From positions 124,001 to 188,000 of IMG/VR virus record IMGVR_UViG_3300029893_000001: a stretch of 64,000 nucleotides of DNA. The stretch is one strand, 5' to 3'. This DNA comes from a virus. Every line of letters starts with the position of its first letter. The first letter of the stretch is position 1. The position numbers and the translations under genes are program-made. This document shows positions 38,883 to 48,557 of the stretch, piece after piece. Below the pieces are notes generated by a model. It made no database searches, was not told where the DNA came from, and saw only the letters and a list, made by a program, of their open reading frames with translations.

Positions 38883-39743
38883 CTAGCTCCCGGAGCCGTT
38901 CTGCGTTAAAGGGCCAGGGGAGCCCTCCTCATCTTTCTTCTTATCCACCTTCTTCGCTAGGTAATTCGAATCTACCTTCTCCTCGTAGGCAGCGTAAAGG
39001 TGCTCCACAGTGTCAAACAGGGAAGTACGAAGTTCCTCGCAAAAAGCCTCTGCCGCCTGAAATCTCAGGCCAATGTGGGGATACATTGGGTCACGAATAT
39101 GATCCGGATTTTCAGGCTCAAAACCCAGCACCTGCCAAATTGGCTCCTTGTCGATGGCAGCAACGCCCATTGACATGAAAGCAATCTTCCAAGCAAAAGT
39201 AGCCAACGCTGGATTCTGCATCAGCTCTTGGGTCTTCTCTAGAACCCACTGGTAATCCTCGTAGTTGATACCTCGAAGACCAAACACCATCTCAGCGTTC
39301 TGAGTCAAATCATCAGGATCTCGACGAACAAGGGGCGCATCAACCACCTTGATTCGTTGAAGACCAAACACTTCCCGGAAACGACGAAGTGTCTTTGTCT
39401 CTTTTCGGGTGGCTTTTGCAGTGGGAGGAACGGGCCTCACTCCCCTTGGTTCTGGCGGCTTTGCTCCGCTACCGCCCCCGGGGGACTGTGATGTGGGCTG
39501 CGCCTGCCGCTGCGCTTGCTGTGCTTCAGAGAGAGGGTCCCTCAGTGTTCCGTCGGAATTAGGATCGTAGGAAGTCTCAGCTCCCAGACGACGAGTTCCG
39601 GGAGAGGTAGCCGATCCTTGGAATGGCTGATCTACGCCGGAAGCGCTACGCCACGGATCATGAGGATGTGGCAACGAACCTTGGATAGGGGTATCTGAGA
39701 TTTCCGCTACCGACACACGCTCCCCAAATCTATCGTCAGTCAT
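38883..39743 (-). CDS. Tail assembly chaperone (G-like)
   Basis: 286 residues. A low-complexity, proline-rich first 115 residues (QPTSQSPGGGSGAKPPEPRGVRPVPP) precedes a folded helical part (TKTLRRFREVFGLQRIKVV...NYEDYQWVLEKTQELMQNPALATFAWKIAFMSMGVAAI). It lies just upstream of the tape-measure candidate and ends with a frameshift site, as in lambda gpG/gpGT, where the two proteins wrap the tape measure during tail assembly. The start codon follows terminator 39820-39855. Confidence 0.78.
   Translation of the reverse strand: MTDDRFGERVSVAEISDTPIQGSLPHPHDPWRSASGVDQPFQGSATSPGTRRLGAETSYDPNSDGTLRDPLSEAQQAQRQAQPTSQSPGGGSGAKPPEPRGVRPVPPTAKATRKETKTLRRFREVFGLQRIKVVDAPLVRRDPDDLTQNAEMVFGLRGINYEDYQWVLEKTQELMQNPALATFAWKIAFMSMGVAAIDKEPIWQVLGFEPENPDHIRDPMYPHIGLRFQAAEAFCEELRTSLFDTVEHLYAAYEEKVDSNYLAKKVDKKKDEEGSPGPLTQNGSGS
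38907..38913 (-). other. -1 frameshift slippery site CCCTTTA
   Basis: In the frame of the G-like gene the codons are CCT TTA, i.e. the X XXY YYZ form. Slipping one base back gives CCC TTT and continues as AAC GCA GAA into the start-less frame joined to 38311-38730. GC-rich sequence follows. Confidence 0.8.
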
Positions 39744-39819
39744 GCTTTTTTACTCCTAAGTGAGATTTTACTGAGGATTACCCAGTCAGGATAACATAGG
39801 TAGCCCTGACATCAATGTA

Positions 39820-39855
39820 CAGAACCCCGGTAGGAGATATCCTACCGGGGTTCTG
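39820..39855 (-). terminator. Hairpin terminator
   Basis: CAGAACCCCGGTAGGA with its complement, 16-bp stem and a 4-base loop (36 bases in all), 23 bases after the stop of the gene at 39879. No long U-run. Confidence 0.8.
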
Positions 39856-39878
39856 TCACGTGATCTCGAAAGCGAAGG

Positions 39879-41102
39879 TCACTTCTTGGCGAGCTTAGCT
39901 ACACGAGCAGCAAGGCCCTTCTCGCCCTTAGCCGCAAGCTTTTTGGCAAGAGAGACCATCTTTGCCTTATCCGCTGCCGAGAACTTGAGGCCACCACCCA
40001 TGGGGCCGCTGACCTCAAGGTTCGGGAGAAGGTCCATCCCCTCCATGTCGGAGTCGTCGTCCATCGACATTTCCTCGTCGGACATCTCCTCCTCTTCCTC
40101 GCCCATGGCGGGAGGCATCTCAGACTCCTCATCCAACATTTCCTCTTCCTCGTCCGCCTCGTACATACGGTCCGAGGAAGCCTCCATGTCTTCTGCGTCC
40201 ATGGCCTCCATCATAGCAGCCAGCTCGTCCTCGCCGTCACCTAGATCAAGGCCACTGAGGTCCAAATCGTCAGCGTCCTCGCCGCCTTCATCGGACATCT
40301 CCTCACCCTCGTCTAGACCGCCGAGATCTAGGTCACCGGAGTCCTCGTCAGAGTCCTCAGACTCTTCTGACTCCTCGGCGCCTTCATCTCCCTCCTCAGA
40401 AAGATCCATCTCCTCGTCGGCGTCTTCGGCTCCCTCATCGCCGCCTCCGAGATCCAGCTCCTCTTCCGCGCTGCTCTCATCTTCCTCCATCGCGAGACGG
40501 ATGAGCGAATCAAGCTGCTTATCGAAAGCAGACTGCTTGGGATAACCCTCGCCGTCTTCACCAAAGGGAAGTTCCAGATCTTCCTTCTCTTCGGAATCCA
40601 TCTTCGCATCAGGCTTGTTTGCCTTCTCGCGGTCAAAACGCTTGGAGGCGTCTCCCTTGCTCTCCGGAGAACTGTGCTTGCCAGTGGTCGAGTAGTCGTA
40701 GTCCGAATCAAGGTCCTCAGCGATCTTAAGAACCTCAAGAGCGGCCTTCTTCTCGCCCTCCTTTAGCAGCTCAGCAGCAATATCCTCTAGCTCAGCAACC
40801 TGAGCACGAGCAATCTTACGCATAGCAGAAGCAATTCGTGCACGGCGAGAACCGTAGTTCGTCTCCGCTTCCTTCTTTGCGGGCTTCTTGTTCTTCTTAG
40901 AACGGGCCTTCGCAGAAGGCTTTTCCTTCTTATCTTCCTTCTGCTTCTTCTTGGCAGAAACCCGGCGTCGCTGCGAAGTCATAAGTTCTGCAGAAACCTC
41001 ATCAACAAGGGTTGCGAGATCTGCATTACCGGTCTTCTCCAGCTCCTGGGCGATGTCGTCCAGTTCAGAGACGACGGGGTCATTTACATACGGATGCGCC
41101 AT
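39879..41102 (-). CDS. Acidic virion-module protein
   Basis: 407 residues. Two helical blocks with the same theme (VSELDDIAQELEKTGNADLATLVDEVSAELM and QVAELEDIAAELLKEGEKKAALEVLKIAEDLD) flank a lysine-rich stretch (KKKQKEDKKEKPSAKARSKKNKKPAKK). Residues 170-365 are extremely acidic (EEEELDLGGGDEGAEDADEEMDLSEEGDEG...). A basic helical tail DKAKMVSLAKKLAAKGEKGLAARVAKLAKK ends it. Such charge-segregated proteins in virion clusters can be scaffolds or be packaged; which applies is unknown. Followed by a terminator. Confidence 0.7.
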   Translation of the reverse strand: MAHPYVNDPVVSELDDIAQELEKTGNADLATLVDEVSAELMTSQRRRVSAKKKQKEDKKEKPSAKARSKKNKKPAKKEAETNYGSRRARIASAMRKIARAQVAELEDIAAELLKEGEKKAALEVLKIAEDLDSDYDYSTTGKHSSPESKGDASKRFDREKANKPDAKMDSEEKEDLELPFGEDGEGYPKQSAFDKQLDSLIRLAMEEDESSAEEELDLGGGDEGAEDADEEMDLSEEGDEGAEESEESEDSDEDSGDLDLGGLDEGEEMSDEGGEDADDLDLSGLDLGDGEDELAAMMEAMDAEDMEASSDRMYEADEEEEMLDEESEMPPAMGEEEEEMSDEEMSMDDDSDMEGMDLLPNLEVSGPMGGGLKFSAADKAKMVSLAKKLAAKGEKGLAARVAKLAKK

Positions 41103-41129
41103 GGCTATTGACCTCTTTATAGGTTCTCG

Positions 41130-41462
41130 TTAGGGGTTACTCGGACGCTTCCTCAGCCATTCACGGTTCGCCAAGCGACGAATTGCGCGACGAGCGTCGG
41201 AAAGTGAAGATGCCGCCTGACGAATCAGGCCAGCGTCATCGCTGTCGAAATAAGTCAGGGCAGACGTTGAATTAATATCCTGGAAGACGTGATTTAGCTC
41301 TTCCAGAGCTGTGTAGTAGTCTGCGAGTGCTGTCCGGAGCCGGTCCTTTTGCCTACGTGAGTGAGAAGGTGACACACCCGAGTCACCTGCCTCTGCCTCT
41401 TTAGCACGGGCATGTACAAGAGCCGAAATTTCAGCCAACCGGTCGCGGACTTTTGAGTCCAT
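41130..41462 (-). CDS. Hypothetical helical protein
   Basis: 110 residues: RDRLAEISALVHARAKEAE...RLRTALADYYTALEELNHVFQDINSTSALTYFDSDDAGLIRQAASSLSDARRAIRRLAN. Helical throughout. The start adjoins the stop of the tail-tube candidate (2-base gap), placing it in the tail operon. No family recognised. Confidence 0.7.
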   Translation of the reverse strand: MDSKVRDRLAEISALVHARAKEAEAGDSGVSPSHSRRQKDRLRTALADYYTALEELNHVFQDINSTSALTYFDSDDAGLIRQAASSLSDARRAIRRLANREWLRKRPSNP

Positions 41463-41464
41463 AC

Positions 41465-41983
41465 TTAGACAGCCCTCGTCCGAGAAACGAATGCGATTTG
41501 ACCATCGACAATGGTCTTTGCGTCACCCTCAGCAGTAAATCCTTGCTCGTTACGACCAGTGAACCAGCAACCAGAGTAAAGCCAGACACGGTATACTGCA
41601 GATCCCCTAAAGAGGTATTCCTGCATAGAGAAAGGCCTATTCTGGTCAATCAAGTCCGCCCAAACTGCCGGGTAACCAAGAGCAATTTCAAACTCCTGGC
41701 TCCAAACCTCAACGCGAGAGACGCTGATGTTGTAGTTTGTATTGATGCTGGGGACGTAGTCAACTGGCCGTCCAAACGTCAAGTGATTCAACTCGTAGAC
41801 GTGAGAACCATTACGAGAGTACATCTGGGGATTCCAGGACTGAATACGGCCTACAATCCGTCCGTTCACCACGATCGAAATCCCGTGGTAGGTCTTGATA
41901 GTAGGAGCCCCGGGTGCATCAAAGTCCAGAAGACGGACTCGAACTCCGTGGGGATTAGCTGCATACGGGGTGGGGGATGCCAT
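41465..41983 (-). CDS. Tail tube protein candidate
   Basis: 172 residues, ATG with AGGAG 6 bases upstream. The sequence is beta-rich (HGVRVRLLDFDAPGAPTIKTYHGISIVVNGRIVGRIQSWNPQ; NYNISVSRVEVWSQEFEIALGYP), the size fits T4 gp19-like tubes, and it is encoded three genes after the sheath. GCATAAATA in its leader (about 42000-42008) recalls T4 late promoters but is a single case. Confidence 0.7.
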   Translation of the reverse strand: MASPTPYAANPHGVRVRLLDFDAPGAPTIKTYHGISIVVNGRIVGRIQSWNPQMYSRNGSHVYELNHLTFGRPVDYVPSINTNYNISVSRVEVWSQEFEIALGYPAVWADLIDQNRPFSMQEYLFRGSAVYRVWLYSGCWFTGRNEQGFTAEGDAKTIVDGQIAFVSRTRAV

Positions 41984-42033
41984 GTATTCTCCTGTTACCG
42001 ATATTTATGCGGAGAGACGTTACAGTCTAATCC

Positions 42034-42510
42034 TTAGTCTACCTTTTCGGCTCCATCCAAGTGATGCGAAGCCGCCTGCTTTAGCTTCAGATAACGCCTA
42101 ACATCCGATTCGGTAATATTGGCTCTAACCGCTCTCGATACATAAGATGTCTCGACTCGCTCCCGAAGCGCCTTTGCTGTAAGCAGTAGGTTGATCCTGG
42201 AGACAGAAGACATCGCCGCTTTGTTGATGAAATATGCGGACTGCTCATCAACACGGTTATCGACTTCTTTGAAAGGAACCGGACGATACTGGTGTTCGGC
42301 CGCGAATTCTGTAATCGAGAGAAACCCAGAAGTTTGTAAGTACCGAATGTACTGCAGAACAAGCCTTTCTGCAGTGTCAAGGTCCTCAACGAGGATACCC
42401 CGCGAAAGGTACTTATGATTTCGGTTGTAGAGAAGAATCTTTCCCTCCTGCTTACGAGCCATGAGGCCAGAAGAGGACAAAAGCTTTCCCAATCGCTTAA
42501 GGTTAGCCAT
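42034..42510 (-). CDS. Hypothetical virion-module protein
   Basis: 158 residues. ANLKRLGKLLSSSGLMARKQEGKILLYNRNHKYLSRGILVEDLDTAERLVLQYIRYLQTSGFLSI suggests a helical protein with a small beta hairpin. It directly adjoins the next upstream gene (start 1 base from its stop), within the sheath-to-tube operon. Possibly a neck or tail-completion protein by position only. Confidence 0.65.
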   Translation of the reverse strand: MANLKRLGKLLSSSGLMARKQEGKILLYNRNHKYLSRGILVEDLDTAERLVLQYIRYLQTSGFLSITEFAAEHQYRPVPFKEVDNRVDEQSAYFINKAAMSSVSRINLLLTAKALRERVETSYVSRAVRANITESDVRRYLKLKQAASHHLDGAEKVD

Positions 42511-43557
42511 TTACGCAACCTCCTGAAGGCGATCGATGACCTCAGGAAGAATTTCCTTGTACTGCTTGGCCAACTCAGGGTCTTTTGCTTCTAAAGTAGC
42601 CAACAACGCGTCAGGGGAAATCTCTTTCTCTCGAATGAGAGCAACAGATTTCTCAATGAGAGACTTTTTCTCCTGAAGAGAAAGCCGACTCTTCTCCTCA
42701 TGTTCTTGGTCTGCCTCAGAAAGAAGGCGGTCAAAAGCGGCGTAAAGAGCCCCTTCGCTTTTCAAGTACACAGAAGAGTACTTGACATAGATGGTATATT
42801 CTCTGAACTTGGGAAAGTTCCTAGAACTTACTGGAGTCCCTCGCGTAAGTTGGTTAAGAACCAAAGACGCTTCTTCTGCCGACCTGAAGACCGCAGGCCT
42901 GTATGGGTCCAAATCTGGGTTCTTCACAAGTTGCGCGAGGATCTTTGGATTCTCGTAGTAAGCTACCTGCCCGTCTTTGGGCCCGCCATTATGAACGACT
43001 CTCCACGCCCGAGTACCTAGATCTTTATCGTAGGCGTGCTCTATTCTGAATGGTCGATCCGAGAGGTCTCGAACATCTGCAGTAAGTAGCTTTACTTGAG
43101 GTAATACCCCACCGAATACCGCAGTGACAACCTCCTGAAGTTTTTCCAGGGGAAAGAGACCTCTTGTTGGATTTCCAGGAGTGAATACGGTCTTTGAGCT
43201 AATCGCTCCAAGGTCGCCATCTTGTTCCAAGAGGACAAGTGGACCAAAAATGAGGTCTACCCGGATACCGTCACCCTGCCCCGGCACAACCGTTCGGGCA
43301 GCTAGAACCTTCTGAACACTTGGAACCGGGGTACGGCGTGACGACGAACTTCCGGGAGCCGCAGACTCAAAAGGAGTAGAAGTAAAGTACTGAATAAGCT
43401 TCCGAACTCGATTGCCCTGTGCGTGGTCAAGAGCAAGTGTCGCTCTAGCAGGGTCCAGAGGACGCTTGGAAGCCTTCATTACACGAATTGCCAGTTTGTA
43501 GAGTAGACTGGCAATTCGTGTACGGGTCTCCGTATCGAGTGTTTCGAGGCGGGCCAT
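42511..43557 (-). CDS. Hypothetical virion-module protein
   Basis: 348 residues from ATG 43555-43557. An N-terminal helical part is followed by a mixed domain (GIRVDLIFGPLVLLEQDGDLGAISSKTVFTPGNPTRGLFPLEKLQEVVTAVFGG) and a C-terminal coiled coil (ADQEHEEKSRLSLQEKKSLIEKSVALIREKE). No family recognised. The gene at 43565 ends 7 bases upstream. Confidence 0.7.
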   Translation of the reverse strand: MARLETLDTETRTRIASLLYKLAIRVMKASKRPLDPARATLALDHAQGNRVRKLIQYFTSTPFESAAPGSSSSRRTPVPSVQKVLAARTVVPGQGDGIRVDLIFGPLVLLEQDGDLGAISSKTVFTPGNPTRGLFPLEKLQEVVTAVFGGVLPQVKLLTADVRDLSDRPFRIEHAYDKDLGTRAWRVVHNGGPKDGQVAYYENPKILAQLVKNPDLDPYRPAVFRSAEEASLVLNQLTRGTPVSSRNFPKFREYTIYVKYSSVYLKSEGALYAAFDRLLSEADQEHEEKSRLSLQEKKSLIEKSVALIREKEISPDALLATLEAKDPELAKQYKEILPEVIDRLQEVA

Positions 43558-43564
43558 CCAACAG

Positions 43565-44524
43565 TTACAGCGAAATAAGATTCGCTGCCATTCGCATGAG
43601 GTGCTTCGAGCGAGAGAACTCTTCGTCAAGCTTAGAAATCATATGAGCGCCCTGAACCAGGCTAGCATACTTCTCGGAAGAAGCCTGCTTTGCAGACAAT
43701 GTTCCCATCAGCTTCCTAATTGTAGCACCCAAAGGCACAATCTCACCCTTTGTGACTTGTTGAATCTTGGTGAGAAGGAATGCTAACGCACCCTTCACTT
43801 TCTGAAGGTTGTTGCCCATGATGGCGTCCTCCAGCATGTCGTTTGCCTGCTGAAGCTGTTGAGTCATGAGTGGGACAAGCTTCTTTGCTTGTTCCAGAAC
43901 CTGGGCTGCGGGTACACGCTGCTTCTTTGACGCCTGGTCCGTAATGTCCTGAAGATCACTAGACTCTAATTCGGTGGTGTCCAGGTTCTCAATCTCTTCA
44001 CTTGTAAGAGCCTTCTTTAGTTCGGCGATCTTTGCTCTTCGCCAATCTCGCTGCTCTGCGGCAGAAAGCTTTGGCTTGGGTGTCTTCTTGAGGCCCGGCG
44101 TTTCAGACGTAAGCTCTTTGCGCTTTTTGTCTGCGTCGTTTAATGCCTTCTGCTTCGACTTCTTGGAATCGCTCTTGGGTTTTCCGGACCCAATACCGCC
44201 CTGAGTATCCCCTGAAAACGGATAACCAACAGGTTCTGCATCGCCCGTTGACTTATCCAGTTTCGACTCGTCCTTCTTGCCCTTAGGCTTTGGTTGGACT
44301 TTCTTGCGATCATACTTCTCAGAAGCCGTAGCACCTGGCTTCTTGCCCTTGCCGTCGTCCTTGTCCTTTGACTTGGACTTAACTGCCTGCTTCAGCTCTG
44401 CTTCAAGCTCTGCAATCTTCTGTCGACGAGGCGACACTGCATTGCCTTCAAGCTCTGCAATCTTCTTTTTCCGGGCCGCCGCCTGAACTCGACGGATGCG
44501 GCTCGCCATGTTCTTACTAGTCAT
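43565..44524 (-). CDS. Lysine-rich virion-module protein
   Basis: 319 residues; the second ATG of an ATG-ACG-ATG start is preferred for spacing from GAGGT. The sequence contains repeated KKKIAELEGN/RQKIAELEAELKQ/RRAKIAELKKAL elements around a very basic disordered section (KSKSKDKDDGKGKKPGA; KKSKQKALNDADKKRKELTS). The last 120 residues are ordered helices (QVLEQAKKLVPLMTQQLQQANDMLEDAIMG). It follows the sheath gene. Possibly a DNA- or capsid-associated protein; unproven. Confidence 0.68.
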   Translation of the reverse strand: MTSKNMASRIRRVQAAARKKKIAELEGNAVSPRRQKIAELEAELKQAVKSKSKDKDDGKGKKPGATASEKYDRKKVQPKPKGKKDESKLDKSTGDAEPVGYPFSGDTQGGIGSGKPKSDSKKSKQKALNDADKKRKELTSETPGLKKTPKPKLSAAEQRDWRRAKIAELKKALTSEEIENLDTTELESSDLQDITDQASKKQRVPAAQVLEQAKKLVPLMTQQLQQANDMLEDAIMGNNLQKVKGALAFLLTKIQQVTKGEIVPLGATIRKLMGTLSAKQASSEKYASLVQGAHMISKLDEEFSRSKHLMRMAANLISL

Positions 44525-44537
44525 CGTCATCTACCTC

Positions 44538-47500
44538 TTAGACCTGTTCTCCGAAGAATCTCCGGTCTACAGAGTAGAGACCGAAGAGGCGCTTGATGGG
44601 ATACCTAGCATTCCACCAGTACTGGAAGTTGTAGGCGGTCCGGGAATCCCTAGCCCTGAAAACTCGAACGTCCTCATCAGGGTCAATCGGACGTGCATTT
44701 CCAGATTCATCCGTGTAGGGCCCGATAATGCCCTGAGCAACCAAGTTGGTTAGAATGTCCACAAGGAATGTCTGAATGATGGCGACGCCAGCCTGCTCCG
44801 ATGGGGGCACGATAGAAATCAGTGCGTTGTCCATTTGGTCGCGGATGACACGAGTCGTGTACTCCTTCTGATTGATGGCAACGCTGATTTCGCTGTTGTC
44901 GTCACTGCTGCGATCGACCGTTGTGCTTTCCTCGATTCGGAACACAGGAGCTACATCATCGCCCACGTTAGTGACGTAGACAATACCAGCACCAATTAGC
45001 TGGAGCTGCTCAGGCTCTCCGTAGCCCTCAATCGAATCGAACCCAAAGAGATTCTTCCTAAGAAGAGTCTCACCAGGATCGGAGAAGCTGGCATTCCGGG
45101 CCGCAAATGCACCAGCGATGAAAGAACCATCGAGAGTCACAACGACCTGTGTCCCATCGGTGAGAACGATCGTCTTTGTGGCTTCCGTGTTTCCGATCAA
45201 AACGCGCTTACCATGTGCCGGATTTTCACCGAACACCTGTAGAGTACGGCGAGCAAGGAAGATCAGGGTTCCAGCCGTATTGTCGTCACCAATAGCAGTT
45301 CCAATGGGCGCACCGACCCAAAGTGCCCGCTCACCACGTTCAAAAGGATCGTTCATCTTCTCGTTGTTAGCCAACGCCGCAGAGAGTGCGCCGAAAGTGT
45401 TCAAAACAACGACGTCTGTCAGATTTCGTTCCTCTTCTGTCGCCTCGATAGCGGTGATGACGTCCACATTTGTAATGACGCCGTCACCGTCTGAGTCCGC
45501 AGCTTGGCAGAAGTAAGCCCCCGGCGCGTCGTTGTCCTCCAACGCAATTTGGGCCATGATGAGAAGATCATTCGTGGTCGCACTGGGACCTAGGAGACGA
45601 GCAGCCTCCTCGTACGAGAGGGCACGAATTGGAGTGTTGAACAGCTCAGTAGGACGAACGGTGTTCGCCGTGATGTAGTACAGCGCGGAAGGAGCAGGCT
45701 CCGGACCGATCGTTTCGTAACGAATCTCGATGGGGTTTGTCGGAGCCGTAGTAAACGCAACATAGGGCTGCGTAGTCGACGGGAGTGAGTACGAAGTAAT
45801 TAGTGCGCCTGTGACTGTGTCCCGGATGTATCGCACGTCCGTAGGCACATCGCTTAGTACGACATACTTGAGACCGACAGTACCAGTGATCACACCCAAA
45901 GTGTCTGTATAGACCTGAGTAGGGTCAATCGTCTCTGTCTGAAGAGTAGTCAGCGACCAATCCAACACATCATCATTAACCGTGTCCCAAGTCCACTGGT
46001 CCCCAATTTGATAACGGTTGGCATCCGTAGTAATGGATCCAATGTTCCGGGCCCACAGATTGATAACACCAGGGAAGAAAAGCTGTCCAGCAGGACCCGT
46101 AGACTGGAGTAGGCCGAAGCTGCCCTCCGGGGTACCAGTCTGGTACGAGAAAGTGACCTGGTTGTTACTTCCCGACGTTCCAACTGCTGAAACATCTAGC
46201 ACAAATTCGCGGTCATCCTTTGCGGTAATGAAAGAACGTGCGGCGTTAGCCTGGAACCAGAATGTATCGTTCACCGCGAAGTTAGATGCCCCGAAGCTCA
46301 AGCTGATAAGAACACCGTCTCCTAGGTCGACGCTATCGTTGGTTCCGGTGGCTTCCGAAATCGAGAACGTACGACCAGCGCCATTGTACAACAGGTCTCC
46401 AAACTCTCCCCATGCTTGCCAGACAAACGTAGCAGTACGGGCTCCTGGTGCGCCGACAGAAGCTGTACAAATTAGAGCATAACGCTTGTTAGCCAAACCT
46501 GTGAATTCGGCGTCATCTCTAATAGAGATTGTGCCAGTACCAGCAACTGCACCGCCGACTGTAGTTGAATAGTTCGGAGCGACTGCTGTCTGAGTTACAG
46601 CGCCAGACCCAACCGCAGAGAAGCTGGAATGCTGACGGGTGTTGTTGACGGCAGAGTCAACCTCAATGAAAGAGGGACCCACCTGAGTAACTTCGTAAAC
46701 CTCATCACCAGTGATGACACCACCTGTGTCGTCGACAATGATGGAAATCGTATCCCCAGTAATGTCTGTGAAGTTCACTGGCGTAGACACGCCGGCCGGA
46801 GCATCAAATTCGACACTGACAGCAGGAGAAGTCAAACCAGTGTGGAACGGAAGCTGAGGCTGGGCTCCAGATGCAGTTGAGCCAAACATCTGAGCTGCCG
46901 TAAGAGAAGCGCCGGGGGCAACTTCAGGAAGGGCGGACCCAGAATCCTCAAATACTTCAATCGTCCCAGGAATGGTCAATCCGGGAGCGCCAAAGCTTAC
47001 ACGAATACGACGATTGTATCTGTGATTCGAGCTAGACGTTCCCTGAACACCCACAACGGGAGAGCCGGTACCACTAACCTTTCGAAAGAATCCCGCAGTA
47101 GTATAGGTGGCCGCAACCATGGCAGCCGAAGGGAATTGAAGGCCAGTTGTTCCAAGGATGGCATTGGCAGTGCCTGCCGAAACAAGAACGCGTGAAACAC
47201 CAGGGTCGAAGCTGTTTGAACGAAGAGTGATGAATCCGCCAGAGGTCTCAATAGCAGTTCCCTGCGCAGAGACTACAGCGTTGATTGTAGCCACAACCTG
47301 TGCTGTGGTGAACGTGCCCGCAGTAAAATTCACCGCAAAAGCGGTTCCATTGAACGAGACGTTCAATACTTCACCGCCAGCAAAGATGTATGGTCCAGCA
47401 ATTGTAGAGGTTACCTGTGCCGGCTGAAATCCTCGGGCCGTTGACGCTGAGTAGGCATTTCCTACATCTGCTGTCGGTGTTGTAATGGACACCGGAACGA

Positions 47501-48008
47501 AGTAGTGGACGTACTCTTCGTACCGATCCTGGTTCTCGGTGTCTCCCACGAAGCGCACCTCACGAATGTCATCGAAAGGTAGCGCGTCTCGAATAGTCCT
47601 AGACGTGGACTGATAGTCAAGTTCGTAAGTCACACTGAGATCAAATGCCTCAGGTGCAAGAAGAACAGTGTCGAACGTCCCGCTGCCTGGCGTTGACTCG
47701 ATGAACTGCCACTTGGACGCGGGGACGATAATACCATCCGAACGGAAAAGCCGAGCAACTGTCTGATCATTTAGTGCCGGCTGGGCGAGCGTCACAACGT
47801 GAGGCGCCACGGAAGGAAAGGGAAGGTTGACGTCTGAGAGGTAACTACGCCGAATTGGCTGGTTGAACACCGTTCGAAGACGGCTACCACGGCCTACGTA
47901 GCAAGGAAGACGAACAAAACCAGTAAGACCAGTAGGAGCGACTCGGTTGACACGGCCGATGTATACACCAGGCTTGGTCACACGAGTTGTTACTAATACG
48001 TCAGCCAT
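44538..48008 (-). CDS. Contractile tail sheath protein
   Basis: 1,156 residues. N-terminal VTTRVTKPGVYIGRVNRVAPTGLTGFVRLPCYVGRGS and C-terminal ADILTNLVAQGIIG...RAYNFQYWWNARYPIKRLFGLYSVDRRFFGEQV are characteristic of sheath proteins, whose ends donate strands to neighbouring subunits; the EDVRVFRARD segment lies in the conserved C-terminal core. It is about twice the size of T4 gp18, with many beta-rich inserted domains (TIRDALPFDDIREVRFVGDTEN... ; TGEVYEVTQVGPSFIEVD-type repeats between about 200 and 700). It marks the phage as a myovirus. Confidence 0.9.
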   Translation of the reverse strand: MADVLVTTRVTKPGVYIGRVNRVAPTGLTGFVRLPCYVGRGSRLRTVFNQPIRRSYLSDVNLPFPSVAPHVVTLAQPALNDQTVARLFRSDGIIVPASKWQFIESTPGSGTFDTVLLAPEAFDLSVTYELDYQSTSRTIRDALPFDDIREVRFVGDTENQDRYEEYVHYFVPVSITTPTADVGNAYSASTARGFQPAQVTSTIAGPYIFAGGEVLNVSFNGTAFAVNFTAGTFTTAQVVATINAVVSAQGTAIETSGGFITLRSNSFDPGVSRVLVSAGTANAILGTTGLQFPSAAMVAATYTTAGFFRKVSGTGSPVVGVQGTSSSNHRYNRRIRVSFGAPGLTIPGTIEVFEDSGSALPEVAPGASLTAAQMFGSTASGAQPQLPFHTGLTSPAVSVEFDAPAGVSTPVNFTDITGDTISIIVDDTGGVITGDEVYEVTQVGPSFIEVDSAVNNTRQHSSFSAVGSGAVTQTAVAPNYSTTVGGAVAGTGTISIRDDAEFTGLANKRYALICTASVGAPGARTATFVWQAWGEFGDLLYNGAGRTFSISEATGTNDSVDLGDGVLISLSFGASNFAVNDTFWFQANAARSFITAKDDREFVLDVSAVGTSGSNNQVTFSYQTGTPEGSFGLLQSTGPAGQLFFPGVINLWARNIGSITTDANRYQIGDQWTWDTVNDDVLDWSLTTLQTETIDPTQVYTDTLGVITGTVGLKYVVLSDVPTDVRYIRDTVTGALITSYSLPSTTQPYVAFTTAPTNPIEIRYETIGPEPAPSALYYITANTVRPTELFNTPIRALSYEEAARLLGPSATTNDLLIMAQIALEDNDAPGAYFCQAADSDGDGVITNVDVITAIEATEEERNLTDVVVLNTFGALSAALANNEKMNDPFERGERALWVGAPIGTAIGDDNTAGTLIFLARRTLQVFGENPAHGKRVLIGNTEATKTIVLTDGTQVVVTLDGSFIAGAFAARNASFSDPGETLLRKNLFGFDSIEGYGEPEQLQLIGAGIVYVTNVGDDVAPVFRIEESTTVDRSSDDNSEISVAINQKEYTTRVIRDQMDNALISIVPPSEQAGVAIIQTFLVDILTNLVAQGIIGPYTDESGNARPIDPDEDVRVFRARDSRTAYNFQYWWNARYPIKRLFGLYSVDRRFFGEQV

Positions 48009-48083
48009 TTTTCCTCTTCTTCACTCTGTACTCTGATTATTGATTATCAGTAGGCAGAGATTCGATTTATTGGAATTCCAGAA

Positions 48084-48557
48084 TCACTCACCGAGGTCCA
48101 GTGCAATTTCATCCAAGGTCTCATCCTCAGAAGGTGTAGGTGTTGCCGCCGGAGCAGCCTCCTCTTCGCCTTCTGGGGGAAGCTCCTGCCCACCAGCAGC
48201 CGACGGATCCATGTCCATCTTTTGGCTAGCGATATCTCGAAGAGTACGATAGAACTCATGTAAGTCCTTTTCGTGCTTCTCTGCATCGCGAACGAGTTTT
48301 TTGACCAGTCTAACCTGCTCACTGTCCGGGCCATACTGGTCCATAAAAATGTAGATCAGATTTTGGCCACGGTTGTTGTTCCACCAATTGAGGAAGTCCG
48401 GCCAGGACTCAACCTCAATGTTAGACTCTTTCGCGGCCTCACGAATTGAACTCGCCCGAAGTTCCCGAAGGGCTCGTGTGATACCGGCAGATACGCTGTC
48501 CAGGCCCCGTCGTTCTGCAACAGCAGCCATCTTCATGAGGTTGGCTTCGATATCCAT
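48084..48557 (-). CDS. Hypothetical virion-module protein
   Basis: 157 residues. A helical core (NLMKMAAVAERRGLDSVSAGITRALRELRASSIREAAKES; GPDSEQVRLVKKLVRDAEKHEKDLHEFYRTLRDIAS) is followed by a disordered acidic tail (PPEGEEEAAPAATPTPSEDETLDEIALDLGE). Lies between terminator 48680 and the sheath gene. Role unknown. Confidence 0.7.
   Translation of the reverse strand: MDIEANLMKMAAVAERRGLDSVSAGITRALRELRASSIREAAKESNIEVESWPDFLNWWNNNRGQNLIYIFMDQYGPDSEQVRLVKKLVRDAEKHEKDLHEFYRTLRDIASQKMDMDPSAAGGQELPPEGEEEAAPAATPTPSEDETLDEIALDLGE

Noticed and set aside
42000-42008. T4-type late promoter (GCATAAATA)
   Set aside because: A single near match upstream of the tube gene; upstream of other virion genes I find only weaker TATAAA-like sequences.
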